NCBI GenBank assembly: GCA_010365215.1
Contig: JAAFGT010000038.1
Coordinates: 1 to 36,621, forward strand
Origin: Acidipila sp.
GTDB lineage: Bacteria > Acidobacteriota > Terriglobia > Acidiferrales > UBA7541
Direction of reading: 5' to 3'
Length of the DNA stretch: 36,621 bases
The stretch's first letter is position 1; each line of letters opens with the position of its first letter. Under the pieces are notes generated by a model. The model saw only the letters and a list, made by a program, of their open reading frames with translations, had not been told where the DNA came from and did no database searches. The position numbers and the translations under genes are program-made. Of the stretch, positions 6,884 to 14,847 are shown in pieces.

Positions 6884-8386
6884 CTAGAGAACCTTTTCGA
6901 CAACCTTGAGAAGATCGTCTTCAGGTATTTCAAACGCGGACGCGCGGTTGAAGCCCTGCGCGGTGGGCGGATAGGCGATTGCCAGACCAGCCTTGTTCGC
7001 TACGTACTCGTCGTTAAATCCTTCCCCGACAAAAACCGCCTGGCTGGTCGAGTAGCCGTGTTGCGCGCATATCACTTCCAGCGCGGTGGCTTTTCCCTCA
7101 AAGTCGTAGGGAGTTGTCTCGACTCCGCTGATCAGCCCATCGCTATCGAACGTAAGCTTGTTTATGTAAATGTGGTCAAAGAGTTGATCGGCGTCTGGAA
7201 TCAGTTCCTGGAGAAACACATCGATGCCGCCCGAAATAATGGCGGTTTTGAATCCGTCCTTCTTCAGAATGGAAATCGCCTGATGCAGATTCTTGGTGAC
7301 GGTAATATTTTTGACCATATCCGGGAAGTCTTTGCGATAAAGTTTGGCTTCGCGGAATTGATTGCAAGCCCACTCACACCATTGCTGATACGTGGTGATG
7401 CGGCGAAGGTAGCGACGCATGCCTGTTTTATGCACCTCGCTGGGAAAACCCTTGTACTTCCAGACCACGGTCCAGGAAAACTCTATGCCGCGCAGCAGAG
7501 TGCCGTCCAAATCGAAGGCTATGACGCGATAATTGCCTCCACCCTGGGAGACTGGCGCTACAGTTCGTGCAGCTGGCGGCAGTGGTGTGACGGTACGCTT
7601 AAGGCATTCTTGGATCTTCGTGCGGACGAATTGGTACGCGTCATTAGTGTTGTTGGGTGGTTTGACGATGCTGGTGTGGGAGCCGGTGACGTTTTTGGTT
7701 TGCGAAGCTGGAAGGTTTAGTTCACCGCTGAGACGGTCCACCCAATGGTCTGCCGTAGCGATCACAGCGTAAGTGGGGAGAGGAATTCTACCGGGCACGT
7801 CATCCATGACGCGCTCGTTAAAGTTATTTACAAATCCTTCAGAGATGGAGGTAACCAACTTGTTGTGGGGACGGAGCGCCCGCGCGTCCCACGAAAGATT
7901 CCAAAGGATGCGCGGCAGACGCTGTGAACCAAGTTGGGGAGTGGCCATGAGGACTAGGCCCCGGATGCGGGTGAGTACCTCCCTCGCATTGTTTTGAAAC
8001 AAATGCCAGATTGCCCCTTTGCACAGCAGGCCGCCCATGCTGTGGCCGATCAGAATTACGCGCGAATACGATGAGGCGTCACGGATTATATCGGCGAAGA
8101 CTCTCGCTTCCACTTCCAGATCAACCGAGCGCGTGAAGCGGAGCCGTTCAAACAACGTGCGGTAGCGATACATACCGACATCAACGCCCGGCAGATCCGC
8201 GAAAAGGAAACCTGGAAACTTGCCCCACGTGGCTTTCTTGCCGTAGCGAGAGCCGCCTAGTCCGTGGACGAAAATGACGAGCGCGTCATTCGTGGATGCC
8301 TGTTGGCGCACATGAACTGTGAGAGGAACATCGAGGCCAGGATCGTGAGCGGGCTCAGCGAATGCGGTTTGGACGATGGTCTTCAT
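6884..8386 (-). CDS. Fusion of a serine alpha/beta-hydrolase and a HAD-type phosphatase
   Basis: 500 residues. Residues about 30-265 are an alpha/beta-hydrolase of lipase/SERAC1-like type: oxyanion motif HGLGG (41-45), nucleophile elbow GHSMGG with Ser116, candidate acid Asp213 (ATADHW) and His237 in GSHTSIVKP. After a Pro-rich linker (268-280), residues 285-500 are a SerB-like HAD phosphatase: motif I FDLDGTLL (Asp292, Asp294), motif II SGG (385-387), motif III Lys432, and motif IV GEGFND (Asn458-Asp459). All catalytic residues of both halves are present, so both should be active. The start ATG at 8386 follows GGAGG. SERAC1-like hydrolases occur in some immune NTPase proteins, but no NTPase is present here. 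The frame is unbroken, so this is not a sequencing join. Substrates are unknown. Confidence 0.85.
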   Translation of the reverse strand: MKTIVQTAFAEPAHDPGLDVPLTVHVRQQASTNDALVIFVHGLGGSRYGKKATWGKFPGFLFADLPGVDVGMYRYRTLFERLRFTRSVDLEVEARVFADIIRDASSYSRVILIGHSMGGLLCKGAIWHLFQNNAREVLTRIRGLVLMATPQLGSQRLPRILWNLSWDARALRPHNKLVTSISEGFVNNFNERVMDDVPGRIPLPTYAVIATADHWVDRLSGELNLPASQTKNVTGSHTSIVKPPNNTNDAYQFVRTKIQECLKRTVTPLPPAARTVAPVSQGGGNYRVIAFDLDGTLLRGIEFSWTVVWKYKGFPSEVHKTGMRRYLRRITTYQQWCEWACNQFREAKLYRKDFPDMVKNITVTKNLHQAISILKKDGFKTAIISGGIDVFLQELIPDADQLFDHIYINKLTFDSDGLISGVETTPYDFEGKATALEVICAQHGYSTSQAVFVGEGFNDEYVANKAGLAIAYPPTAQGFNRASAFEIPEDDLLKVVEKVL

Positions 8387-8606
8387 ATGCCTCCGCGAGC
8401 GGGTACCTTGGGACCGCTATTTCGAGAGCGACAAAGAGTATGGGTTATTTTTCTGGTAGATGGCAGATATTGTCAATGTAGAGGATCCTTGAGGGGTTAG
8501 AATCCCTTGAGACCGAGCGCATCCTCGACAGCATTTAGCCGGTTCTGAATCATCGACAAGCGCTGAGCAGGCGGGTGGCCCGGCTGGCGCTGACCGGAAA
8601 GATTCT
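8387..8606. other. Gene-free stretch upstream of the hydrolase-HAD gene
   Basis: It contains a minus-strand TTGACA (8471-8476 on the plus strand), a possible -35 for the fusion gene, but the -10 at the right distance is poor. At 8497-8553 the minus strand reads MIQNRLNAVEDALGLKGF and a stop. This looks like a natural protein C-terminus and may be a gene tail left by a rearrangement. It is too short to assign. Confidence 0.35.
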
Positions 8607-8685
8607 GGGTGCCCCACTCGCCGATCTTGCGTGTGGGGCTTTTGTTTCCATGCTGCCTTTGTCGCATGACAGCAGGTTATGAGGG
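8607..8685 (+). repeat. 79-bp repeat with hairpin and T-tract, copy B
   Basis: Direct copy of 6565-6643. GCCCCAC (8611-8617) pairs with GTGGGGC (8633-8639), followed by TTTTGTTT. Stem and T-tract are identical to copy A, while the loop (GTT to ATC) and the patch before AGCAGGTTATGAGGG vary. With copy A it brackets about 2 kb. Confidence 0.75.
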
Positions 8686-8775
8686 TCGACAAACCGAATT
8701 CCACGTTTGTGCTTTGCGTCCGCAATGATGGTTCACGCGATCTCGAACCACGAAAAGTCTATCAGACGATCCCGG
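8679..8775 (+). pseudogene. N-terminal fragment of a small conserved protein
   Basis: From the ATG at 8679, which lies inside repeat B, the frame reads a few residues and then FVLCVRNDGSRDLEPRKVYQ-TIP. This resembles the N-terminal half of a widespread small family of about 70-80 residues that continues with a DESGEDYLYP-type motif. Here the similarity stops after Ile-Pro, and the motif is not found in any frame downstream. The gene is therefore probably a truncated remnant. The family has no established function that I know. The match is from memory and needs a search. Confidence 0.4.
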
Positions 8776-8817
8776 CCAAACGCACCATAGGCCGCCAGCG
8801 ACAGCCTGTGACAGGTT

Positions 8818-9117
8818 CTAGCGTGGAGAACGAAATGCTAGACGGAGGAGATGCCTTAGAACAACGCTGCCCGCTGCGATAGCTAAGATCAGCGTCACAC
8901 GGGACTCCCAAACACCACGGGCATTGTCTACCGCCGATACCACGTATGCAGCGATGACTGCGACAACCACGGCAAGTATGGCATCTATGAGGCCAACCTT
9001 GCGACCCCAACGCTGCCGCAGCACTAAGCATGTAAGGCCGCCGGCACCTATCCCCAGCACGCTGGCGAAGACTACGTTGACTAAGAACAACACGGTAGCG
9101 CCACTTGTCCCGATCAT
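8818..9117 (-). CDS. Small polytopic membrane protein
   Basis: 99 residues with a strong ribosome binding site (AAGGAGG) before the ATG at 9117. Three hydrophobic helices: about residues 5-30 (VLFLVNVVFASVLGIGAGGL), 42-62 (LIDAILAVVVAVIAAYVVSA) and 72-90 (VTLILAIAAGSVVLRHLL). Short charged links hold RQRWGRK and a C-terminal RSPR. The size and Gly-rich first helix recall the GlsB/YeaQ/YmgE group, but the match is not convincing. It stands alone. Confidence 0.6.
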   Translation of the reverse strand: MIGTSGATVLFLVNVVFASVLGIGAGGLTCLVLRQRWGRKVGLIDAILAVVVAVIAAYVVSAVDNARGVWESRVTLILAIAAGSVVLRHLLRLAFRSPR

Positions 9118-9415
9118 TAGTGGCCTCCTTTCTTGCAGAATTCGGTCATCGTAAATCCGTCATCCGCCGAATTCCCCTCGGCAGCCCTCAGAGTCCGCCG
9201 CGGCTGAATGGACGGATGGTGCGGCCTTAACTGGTCATCAATATCCTGTGCCTTTGCTTCGGCGTAACGCTCCGGGTGTTAACCCTATTGTTTGCTTCCG
9301 CCGCAAAAACTCCACTCTTTTCGCTTGACAATCTGTTATCAATAAGTACTGTAATTAAGTGTTATAGAAATGCCGCCTGCGAACTCAACCCCGCTCCCGC
9401 TCAACCGTTCCGAGT
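9118..9415. other. Gene-free stretch with a promoter-like sequence
   Basis: No ORF is supported. TTGACA at 9325-9330 is followed after 16 bases by TACTGT (9347-9352), a plausible sigma-70-type promoter reading toward the CCCH-finger gene about 270 bases downstream. The local base composition around 9325-9370 is AT-rich, which fits a promoter. Confidence 0.4.
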
Positions 9416-9542
9416 AAAGCCTTTGAAATGAATGCTTACAAAAAAGTCGCCTGCAACTCCTTTACAATCCATGCTTACGGCGCAAAGGACTTAAAGTCTA
9501 TTGGAATGAATGCTTACAAAAAAACACCCCGGGGGGTACCCC
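9416..9542 (+). repeat. Imperfect 30-base repeats and a GC palindrome before the CCCH-finger gene
   Basis: Unit 1 (9416-9446) and unit 2 (9493-9524) share AAAG-CT-TTG-AATG followed by AATGCTTACAAAAAA. A third partial copy, ending CCATGCTTAC, lies at about 9460-9478. Directly after unit 2 comes CCCCGGGG followed by the perfect palindrome GGGGTACCCC (9533-9542). No ORF runs through. The block lies 80-200 bases before the gene start and could be regulatory or part of a dispersed repeat. Confidence 0.6.
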
Positions 9543-9623
9543 AGCATTAATTCTTCTAATCCCGCCCACGTAACTTTAATCCCAGACCGCTAAACCAGCC
9601 CACTAGACGAGAGGACCCAAATC

Positions 9624-10286
9624 ATGACCAAGCAAGCCCATGACGCCCGTGAAGCCAGTCAAGCCCGTTGTCAATCCATCAATGCCGAAGGAAAACGCTG
9701 CCGCACCCCGCGCACCGGCTCGCAACTCGCCCTCTGCACCTACCACGCGCGGCAGCAGCAACGCCAGAAAATCGAAACGCACGCCGAAGACCCCAGCGCT
9801 ATCGCCCTCGACCTGCTCGGCCACGTCGATAATTTCTACACCGCCGTCTCCATCAACCACGTCATCGGAAGAATCCTGACGCTTCTTGCCAGCGACCGCA
9901 TCTCCCCGCGCAAGGCCGCCGTCCTCGCCTACACCTGCCAGTTGCTCTTGCAATCTCTCGATGACGTCAAAAGCGAGCTTTCCGGCGTCTCCCCCGAACT
10001 GCATAACGCGCTCCATGAGATCTATGAAGCTTCTCGCCGCATCAAGGGAGAAGTGTGCCCGCCCTCACCCACCCCACTCCAGGTTCCGCCAGTTCAACCC
10101 ACAGATTCTGCGCACTCGCAGTCTGACCACGCGCGGCCTGATCACGCGCGGCCCGATCACAACCAGCCCGACCGCGCGCGGCCCGATCACGCGGGGCCCG
10201 ATCACACCCCAAACATCCCGCCCGCTTACCCGCCGAATTCCGCCGCTGCTCCCACTCTCGCCGGCGTCGCTAGTGCCGCCATTTAG
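9624..10286 (+). CDS. CCCH-finger protein with a repetitive Asp-His-Pro tail
   Basis: 220 residues. The N-terminus has C16-x9-C26-x11-C38-x2-H41 ([12 protein letters not shown]...LCTYH), which looks like a small zinc-binding site. A helical central region (residues 55-135) follows. The last third is low-complexity and holds five 5-residue repeats of the type DHARP (about residues 168-192), encoded by 15-bp DNA repeats. I associate this protein type with families in acidobacterial genomes, but no function is known to me. The ATG at 9624 follows GAGAGGACC. Upstream DNA carries the 30-base repeats. Confidence 0.65.
   Translation: MTKQAHDAREASQARCQSINAEGKRCRTPRTGSQLALCTYHARQQQRQKIETHAEDPSAIALDLLGHVDNFYTAVSINHVIGRILTLLASDRISPRKAAVLAYTCQLLLQSLDDVKSELSGVSPELHNALHEIYEASRRIKGEVCPPSPTPLQVPPVQPTDSAHSQSDHARPDHARPDHNQPDRARPDHAGPDHTPNIPPAYPPNSAAAPTLAGVASAAI
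10125..10209 (+). repeat. 15-bp tandem repeat inside the CCCH-finger gene
   Basis: Five units of consensus GATCACGCGCGGCCC run from 10125 to 10199, with a partial sixth. Units differ by a few bases. The unit length is a multiple of three, so copy-number change keeps the frame and would alter only the length of the DHARP tail. Confidence 0.8.
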
Positions 10287-10331
10287 TCACTCCCGCGTCT
10301 CCACATCCCGCCCCGCCGGCGGGCGCGGTCA

Positions 10332-10340
10332 TGGTATAAT
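10332..10340 (+). promoter_or_regulatory. Extended -10 promoter for typA leader
   Basis: TGGTATAAT gives a perfect -10 hexamer with an upstream TG one base away, the extended -10 pattern. There is no recognisable -35 at 16-18 bases. Transcription would begin near 10347, leaving a leader of about 115 bases before the typA ATG. Confidence 0.55.
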
Positions 10341-10383
10341 TTCGTTTGGACTTGTAGACGCTCTGCGCGAAGGTCGACTTCAC

Positions 10384-10418
10384 GGGCTGCAAGGACGCAC
10401 TTGCAGCCCTTTTTGTTT
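10384..10418 (+). terminator. Intrinsic terminator in the typA leader
   Basis: GGGCTGCAAG (10384-10393) pairs perfectly with CTTGCAGCCC (10400-10409) around a 6-base loop, followed by TTTTTGTTT. It lies between the promoter-like TATAAT and the typA start, so it could be an attenuator, or the end of a small RNA of about 70 bases. No leader peptide was recognised. Confidence 0.7.
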
Positions 10419-10460
10419 CCTGACGGTCTCCGCGCAGCGCCGGGGCTCCCAAATATCATC

Positions 10461-12305
10461 ATGACGCAAGCTATCCGCAACATCGCCATCATCGCGCACG
10501 TGGACCACGGCAAGACCACTCTGGTCGATGCCATGCTGCGCCAGAGCGGCATTTTCCGCGTCGGCCAGGCTTTCACTGATCGCGTCATGGATTCCAACGA
10601 CCTGGAACGCGAGCGCGGCATCACCATCCTGGCTAAAAATACCGCCGTCTTTTTCCACGAGACCAAAATCAATATCGTCGATACTCCCGGCCACAGCGAC
10701 TTCGGCGGCGAGGTCGAACGTGCCCTGCGCATGGTCGATGGCGTGCTCCTTCTGGTGGACGCCAGCGAAGGCCCTCTGCCCCAGACCCGCTACGTCCTCC
10801 AGAAAGCCCTGGCGGCCAAGCTTCCTCCCATCGTGGTCTTGAACAAGATCGACCGGCCCGACGCGCGCACCGCTGCCGTGCTCGACGAAATCTACGATCT
10901 GTTCATCGATCTCGACGCCACCGAAGACCAGCTCGATTTCCCTGTGCTCTACACCAACGCCAAGCTCGGCGTGGCCCACACCGCGATCGACGACGGTTCC
11001 TTGAACCTGCTGCCGCTGTTCGAAGCCATCGTAAAGTCGATTCCGCCGCCGGTAGGCGATCCCGCCGGCGTCCTGCAGATCCAGGTCACCAATCTCGATT
11101 ACAGCGATTTCCTCGGCCGCATCGCCATCGGCCGCGTATTCAACGGCACCCTGCATCGCGGCGAGGAAGTGGGCATCTCCCGTCTCGACGGCACCATGGT
11201 GCCCACAAAAATCACCAAGCTTTTCACCTTCCGCGGCCTTGAGCGCGATGACGCCGAAGAAGTAATTTGCGGCGACCTCGCCGCAATCGCCGGCGTCGAA
11301 GGCATCCAGATCGGCGAAAGCATCACCAGCCTTCTCAATCCTTCTCCGCTGGAACCGCTCACCATCGACGAGCCCACCGTGGGCATGGTCTTCACCGTGA
11401 ACACCGGCCCGCTTGCCGGACGCGAAGGGCAGTGGGTCACCTCGCGCGATCTGCGCGGGCGTCTCGATAAAGAGCTGCTCACCAATGTTTCCATCCGCGT
11501 CGAAGACGCGGAAACCACCGACTCTTTTCGCGTGCTCGGCCGCGGCGAGCTGCAACTGGCTATTCTTCTCGAGACCATGCGCCGCGAGGGCTTCGAGCTT
11601 CTCGTCGGCCGCCCGGAAATCGTCGTGCGCACCGAAAACGGCCGCAAAGTCGAGCCCAAGGAAATGCTGGTAGTGGATTGTCCGGAGAATTTCGTCGGCA
11701 TCGTCATGGAAACCCTGGGGAGCCGCCGCGGCCAGCTTTCCAAAATGGTCAATCACGGTTCCGGGCGCGCCCGCATGGAATACACCATTCCCTCTCGCGG
11801 CCTGATCGGCGTGCGCAGCCAGTTGCTCACCGACACGCGCGGCACCGCCTTGCTGCACTCGATTTTTGAAGGTTGGATGGACTACGGCGGCGAAATGGCT
11901 TCGCGGCCTACCGGCGCGCTGGTCGCCGATCGCCCCGGCGAAGCCACGGCATTTGCCCTGTGGAATCTTCAGGAACGCGGCGAGCTTTTCCTCGGTCCGG
12001 CCACGGAAGTCTATGAAGGCATGGTGGTCGGAGAAAACGCCCGCGACGCCGACATGGACGTCAACGTCACCAAGGAAAAAAAGCAGACCAACATGCGCGC
12101 TTCGAGCGCCGATGAAGCCATTCGCCTGGTGCCCCACCGCGTGCTCAGTCTCGAACAAGCCATTGAATTCATTGCCGACGACGAGTACGTCGAAATCACT
12201 CCCAAACACATCCGCCTGCGCAAGAAAATCCTCGACCCCAAAAAGCGCCCGCGTCGCTGGCAGCAGATCAAGGCCAGCCACGAAGAAGTAATCAAAGGTA
12301 GTTGA
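10461..12305 (+). CDS. typA: Translational GTPase TypA/BipA
   Basis: A 614-residue protein, the usual length for TypA. It is a ribosome-associated GTPase of the EF-G/LepA group needed for growth under stress and for late ribosome assembly. The GTPase motifs are complete: AHVDHGKTT (G1), ERGITI (G2 region), [12 protein letters not shown] (G3) and NKIDRPDA (G4). The C-terminal domains show the expected [18 protein letters not shown] and [12 protein letters not shown]. The ATG at 10461 is chosen because the protein begins [20 protein letters not shown]; the frame upstream runs into the terminator hairpin. It is transcribed alone behind a leader that contains an intrinsic terminator. Confidence 0.97.
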   Translation: MTQAIRNIAIIAHVDHGKTTLVDAMLRQSGIFRVGQAFTDRVMDSNDLERERGITILAKNTAVFFHETKINIVDTPGHSDFGGEVERALRMVDGVLLLVDASEGPLPQTRYVLQKALAAKLPPIVVLNKIDRPDARTAAVLDEIYDLFIDLDATEDQLDFPVLYTNAKLGVAHTAIDDGSLNLLPLFEAIVKSIPPPVGDPAGVLQIQVTNLDYSDFLGRIAIGRVFNGTLHRGEEVGISRLDGTMVPTKITKLFTFRGLERDDAEEVICGDLAAIAGVEGIQIGESITSLLNPSPLEPLTIDEPTVGMVFTVNTGPLAGREGQWVTSRDLRGRLDKELLTNVSIRVEDAETTDSFRVLGRGELQLAILLETMRREGFELLVGRPEIVVRTENGRKVEPKEMLVVDCPENFVGIVMETLGSRRGQLSKMVNHGSGRARMEYTIPSRGLIGVRSQLLTDTRGTALLHSIFEGWMDYGGEMASRPTGALVADRPGEATAFALWNLQERGELFLGPATEVYEGMVVGENARDADMDVNVTKEKKQTNMRASSADEAIRLVPHRVLSLEQAIEFIADDEYVEITPKHIRLRKKILDPKKRPRRWQQIKASHEEVIKGS

Positions 12306-12347
12306 GAATTTCTTTGGTGTTTTGTAGAAGAGTATTCTGTAGAAATG

Positions 12348-12893
12348 CTACTTAATGGCCGGGCGCCTCGAGCTCATCAGCCTTTTCAATAACTGAATCT
12401 GCCCCGCATGATACAGATCGTGTGACGCCGCTCCCACTATCGTTTCAAAATAATTCCAGCGGCTTCGCTCCACTCGCCGGAATAATCGCGCAGCCGGAAA
12501 TCCCTCCACCGCCAACCGCAGCTTGCGATGCTCCGCATCCAGCAGCTTCACCGCCTCGCTCCAATCCCTCTCCGTTGCCACTCGCCCTTCTTGCGGCAGC
12601 ACCCAGAAGTTGCTCCCCTTCAGCGCGAATCCTCCGCGCTTTTCCCCCAGCAGCCGCCGCCGCACGCAGTACTTCCAATACGACGAGTGCACCGCCAGTT
12701 CCCAGATGTTGTGCCGCCCGCCCGCAGGCCGCCACTCCGCCTGCCGCGCCGTCACCCCCCGCAGGCTCCCACGCAGGTTGGTCCCGTGCCAGGCTCGCCG
12801 CTCAAAGGCTTGGTCGAGAATATGTACCAGCATCCCGATGGGTGTAGAAGTGCCTGGCATCTTAGTGCGTGTAGAAGCGTTGGCGGTGTTCAC
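12348..12893 (-). CDS. DinB-fold protein
   Basis: 181 residues from a GTG at 12893; ATGs at 12860 or 12833 may be the real start, and none has a clear ribosome binding site. The pattern fits the DinB/YfiT four-helix metalloenzyme superfamily: a His in NIWELAVHSSYWKYCVRRRL (residues about 62-81) and a late HxxxH (SHDLYHAGQIQLLKR). This is the usual three-His metal site. Family members act as bacillithiol-, mycothiol- or glutathione-type transferases, or are of unknown function. It is convergent with typA and is distinct from the DinB domain in EgtB downstream. Confidence 0.75.
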   Translation of the reverse strand: MNTANASTRTKMPGTSTPIGMLVHILDQAFERRAWHGTNLRGSLRGVTARQAEWRPAGGRHNIWELAVHSSYWKYCVRRRLLGEKRGGFALKGSNFWVLPQEGRVATERDWSEAVKLLDAEHRKLRLAVEGFPAARLFRRVERSRWNYFETIVGAASHDLYHAGQIQLLKRLMSSRRPAIK

Positions 12894-13104
12894 GGGAGGA
12901 TTCTACCAAGAATGGCGGCCGGCAGCGTCCATTCTGGCGACAGTGCCGTCCCGAAACCGGGCACCCGGTCACCGTTGAATTTCCGCTAAGCCATTCTGAA
13001 TCAATCCATTCTCCTCGCCAGCTAGCGGCCTCGGACTTGCGTACTCCCCGTTTGAGTATTGTCTTTTTTTTCAGGCAATTTTTATAATTCCGCCAGGAGG
13101 TGAC

Positions 13105-13548
13105 ATGGCCAGGTTCGAGCGCGTCAAAGAAGCGGTGCAGTCCCCGCTGCGCACGGAATATTTCTCCCAGCGTGCGGCCGACGGATGGAAACTCGTCGCC
13201 CTCGAATGGGAACGCGAGATCCCCGGCGAGGTTATTCAGTCCATTCCACGACGGGAAGTTCCATTCGGGCTTCGAGTGGCGGAAGACTGCCAGCATCTTG
13301 AAGAAAATCCCCTGGAGATGCAGATTCTTACGACGATGATGGAGCTGGTGGTGCGCGACTTCACGATTTCGCGGGTCGCCATCGAGCTTAACCGCCGGGA
13401 ATTCCGCACGCGCGAAGGTGCGGAGTGGAGCGCGCTGTCTGTCTTCCGCACTTTGCCGCGAATGATTGAGGTCGCGCCGCAAGTTCATTCCAGCGAAGAT
13501 TGGGCAGAGCGAAGAAAGCAGTTTTCCCGGATCGCCTGGAATTCGTAA
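13105..13548 (+). CDS. Hypothetical protein, helix-rich C-terminus
   Basis: 147 residues with a strong ribosome binding site (AGGAGG) before the ATG at 13105, so it is probably expressed. The first 50 residues contain YFSQRAADGWKLVALEWERE, a pattern like the short beta-alpha modules with GWKLV motifs in DUF4177-type proteins. The rest is helical; VRDFTISRVAIELNRREFRT followed by REGAEWSALSVFRTLPRMIE recalls the RTRxGxxWxxxSV segment of serine recombinases, but no catalytic domain is present. The function is unknown. It stands alone between a divergent DinB-fold gene and the YncE-like gene. Confidence 0.7.
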   Translation: MARFERVKEAVQSPLRTEYFSQRAADGWKLVALEWEREIPGEVIQSIPRREVPFGLRVAEDCQHLEENPLEMQILTTMMELVVRDFTISRVAIELNRREFRTREGAEWSALSVFRTLPRMIEVAPQVHSSEDWAERRKQFSRIAWNS

Positions 13549-13794
13549 ATTCTTTTCGCGAATTAGCCGCGTGGAATGAAGCGGGCAAAAGTGGTCGTTG
13601 AAAAAATAATCACTCGTCCGCATTCCGGGCCTCCTGGAGCAGCATGAACGAAATTTCATCAGAAAGTTTTCGTGGCTCGTCCGCAGAGTTTTTCTCTTAG
13701 CCTATTCCTCCAAGATGCAGTTACAATTTATACGTTCCAATTCATGTTTGACATCCAATTTCCTAAGTCAGCCAATTCAGCGAGGGGGATCAAA

Positions 13795-14820
13795 ATGAAG
13801 CGAATCTGTCTGGCCACAGTCATCGTGGCTTTGGTTTTCTGTTGTGCGGTTGCGTTGCCGGCGGCGCCCGGCTACAAGGTGGTCAAGCAATTCGCCGTCG
13901 GCGGCGAGGGCGCCTGGGACTATTTTATTTACGACACTGCCGGCAAGCGCTTATTCATTTCGCGTTCCACGCACGTAATCGTCGTGGACGGCGATTCCGG
14001 AAAAGTGGTGGGGGACATTCCGGACACGCCCGGAGTGCACGGTATTGCGCTTGCTCCGGACCTGGGGCGCGGCTACATCAGCAACGGGAAGGACAACAGC
14101 GTGAGCATTTTCGACGTGAACACACTGAAGGTATCCAGCAAGGTCAAGACGGGTCAGAATCCTGATGCGGTGCTTTACGACGCGCCGAGCAAGAGAGTAT
14201 TTGCTTTCAACGGCCGTAGCAGCGACGCGACCGTCATCGACGCCGCCAATGGAACGGTGCTGGCGACAATCCCGGTGGGGGGAAAGCCCGAATTTGCCGT
14301 GTCGGATGGCAAGGGCATGGTCTACGTCAACATAGAAGACAAACACGAACTTCTGGCCATCGACGCAATGAAGGCCACCGTCACGTCACACTGGCCCTTG
14401 GAAGGATGCGAGGAGCCCAGCGGCTTGGCCATGGATACCAAAACGCGCCGGCTGTTCTCCGTGTGCGGGAATAAAGTTATGACCGTGGTCGATGCGGATA
14501 CAGGTAAGTTGGTTACGACTGTGCCCATCGGCGAAGGCGCGGATGCTGCCGGCTTCGATCCCGGCACGGGATTGATTTACAGCTCCAACGGCGAAGACGG
14601 CACGCTTACTGTAGTGCACGAAGATTCCGCGGATAAATATACCGTGGTGGAAAATGTTGCCACACAGAAAGGCGCGCGTACATTGGCCGTCGATCCCGAT
14701 ACGCACACCATCTACGTGATCACGGCGAGCTTCGGGCCGTTACCGGAACCCACCAAGGACGCGCCGCACCCGCGTGCGCCCCGGCTGCCCAACAGCTTCG
14801 TGGTTCTGGTAATCAAGTAG
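13795..14820 (+). CDS. Secreted YncE-like beta-propeller protein
   Basis: 341 residues. The ATG at 13795 follows GAGGGGGA and starts directly with a signal peptide (MKRICLATVIVALVFCCAVA, cleaved near residues 21-24). The mature protein is a run of about seven YVTN/NHL-like blades: HVIVVDGDSGKVVGDIPDTP; GYISNGKDNSVSIFDVNTLK; VFAFNGRSSDATVIDAANGT; LFSVCGNKVMTVVDADTGKL; IYSSNGEDGTLTVVHE; TIYVITASFGP. Such proteins sit in the periplasm or outside the cell and often act as binding scaffolds; the ligand is not evident. The open frame extends upstream to 13672 but lacks a signal there. Confidence 0.85.
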   Translation: MKRICLATVIVALVFCCAVALPAAPGYKVVKQFAVGGEGAWDYFIYDTAGKRLFISRSTHVIVVDGDSGKVVGDIPDTPGVHGIALAPDLGRGYISNGKDNSVSIFDVNTLKVSSKVKTGQNPDAVLYDAPSKRVFAFNGRSSDATVIDAANGTVLATIPVGGKPEFAVSDGKGMVYVNIEDKHELLAIDAMKATVTSHWPLEGCEEPSGLAMDTKTRRLFSVCGNKVMTVVDADTGKLVTTVPIGEGADAAGFDPGTGLIYSSNGEDGTLTVVHEDSADKYTVVENVATQKGARTLAVDPDTHTIYVITASFGPLPEPTKDAPHPRAPRLPNSFVVLVIK

Positions 14821-14847
14821 TCCACGAAGACGCTATTCGTTGCACGC

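Noticed and set aside
8497-8553. Minus-strand tail MIQNRLNAVEDALGLKGF followed by a stop
   Set aside because: It looks like a natural C-terminus but is only 18 residues; too short to call a gene, so only noted in the gap entry.
8417-8725. 102-codon minus-strand frame upstream of the hydrolase-HAD gene
   Set aside because: It crosses repeat B, lacks a ribosome binding site and shows no protein-like pattern.
10380-12281. 633-codon open frame on the minus strand across typA
   Set aside because: It is exactly antisense to a fully recognised TypA, has no family motifs, and is the usual result of high GC in codon third positions.
13555-13794. TTGACA at 13748-13753 as a promoter for the YncE-like gene
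   Set aside because: No acceptable -10 at 16-18 bases, and the position is too close to the start codon.
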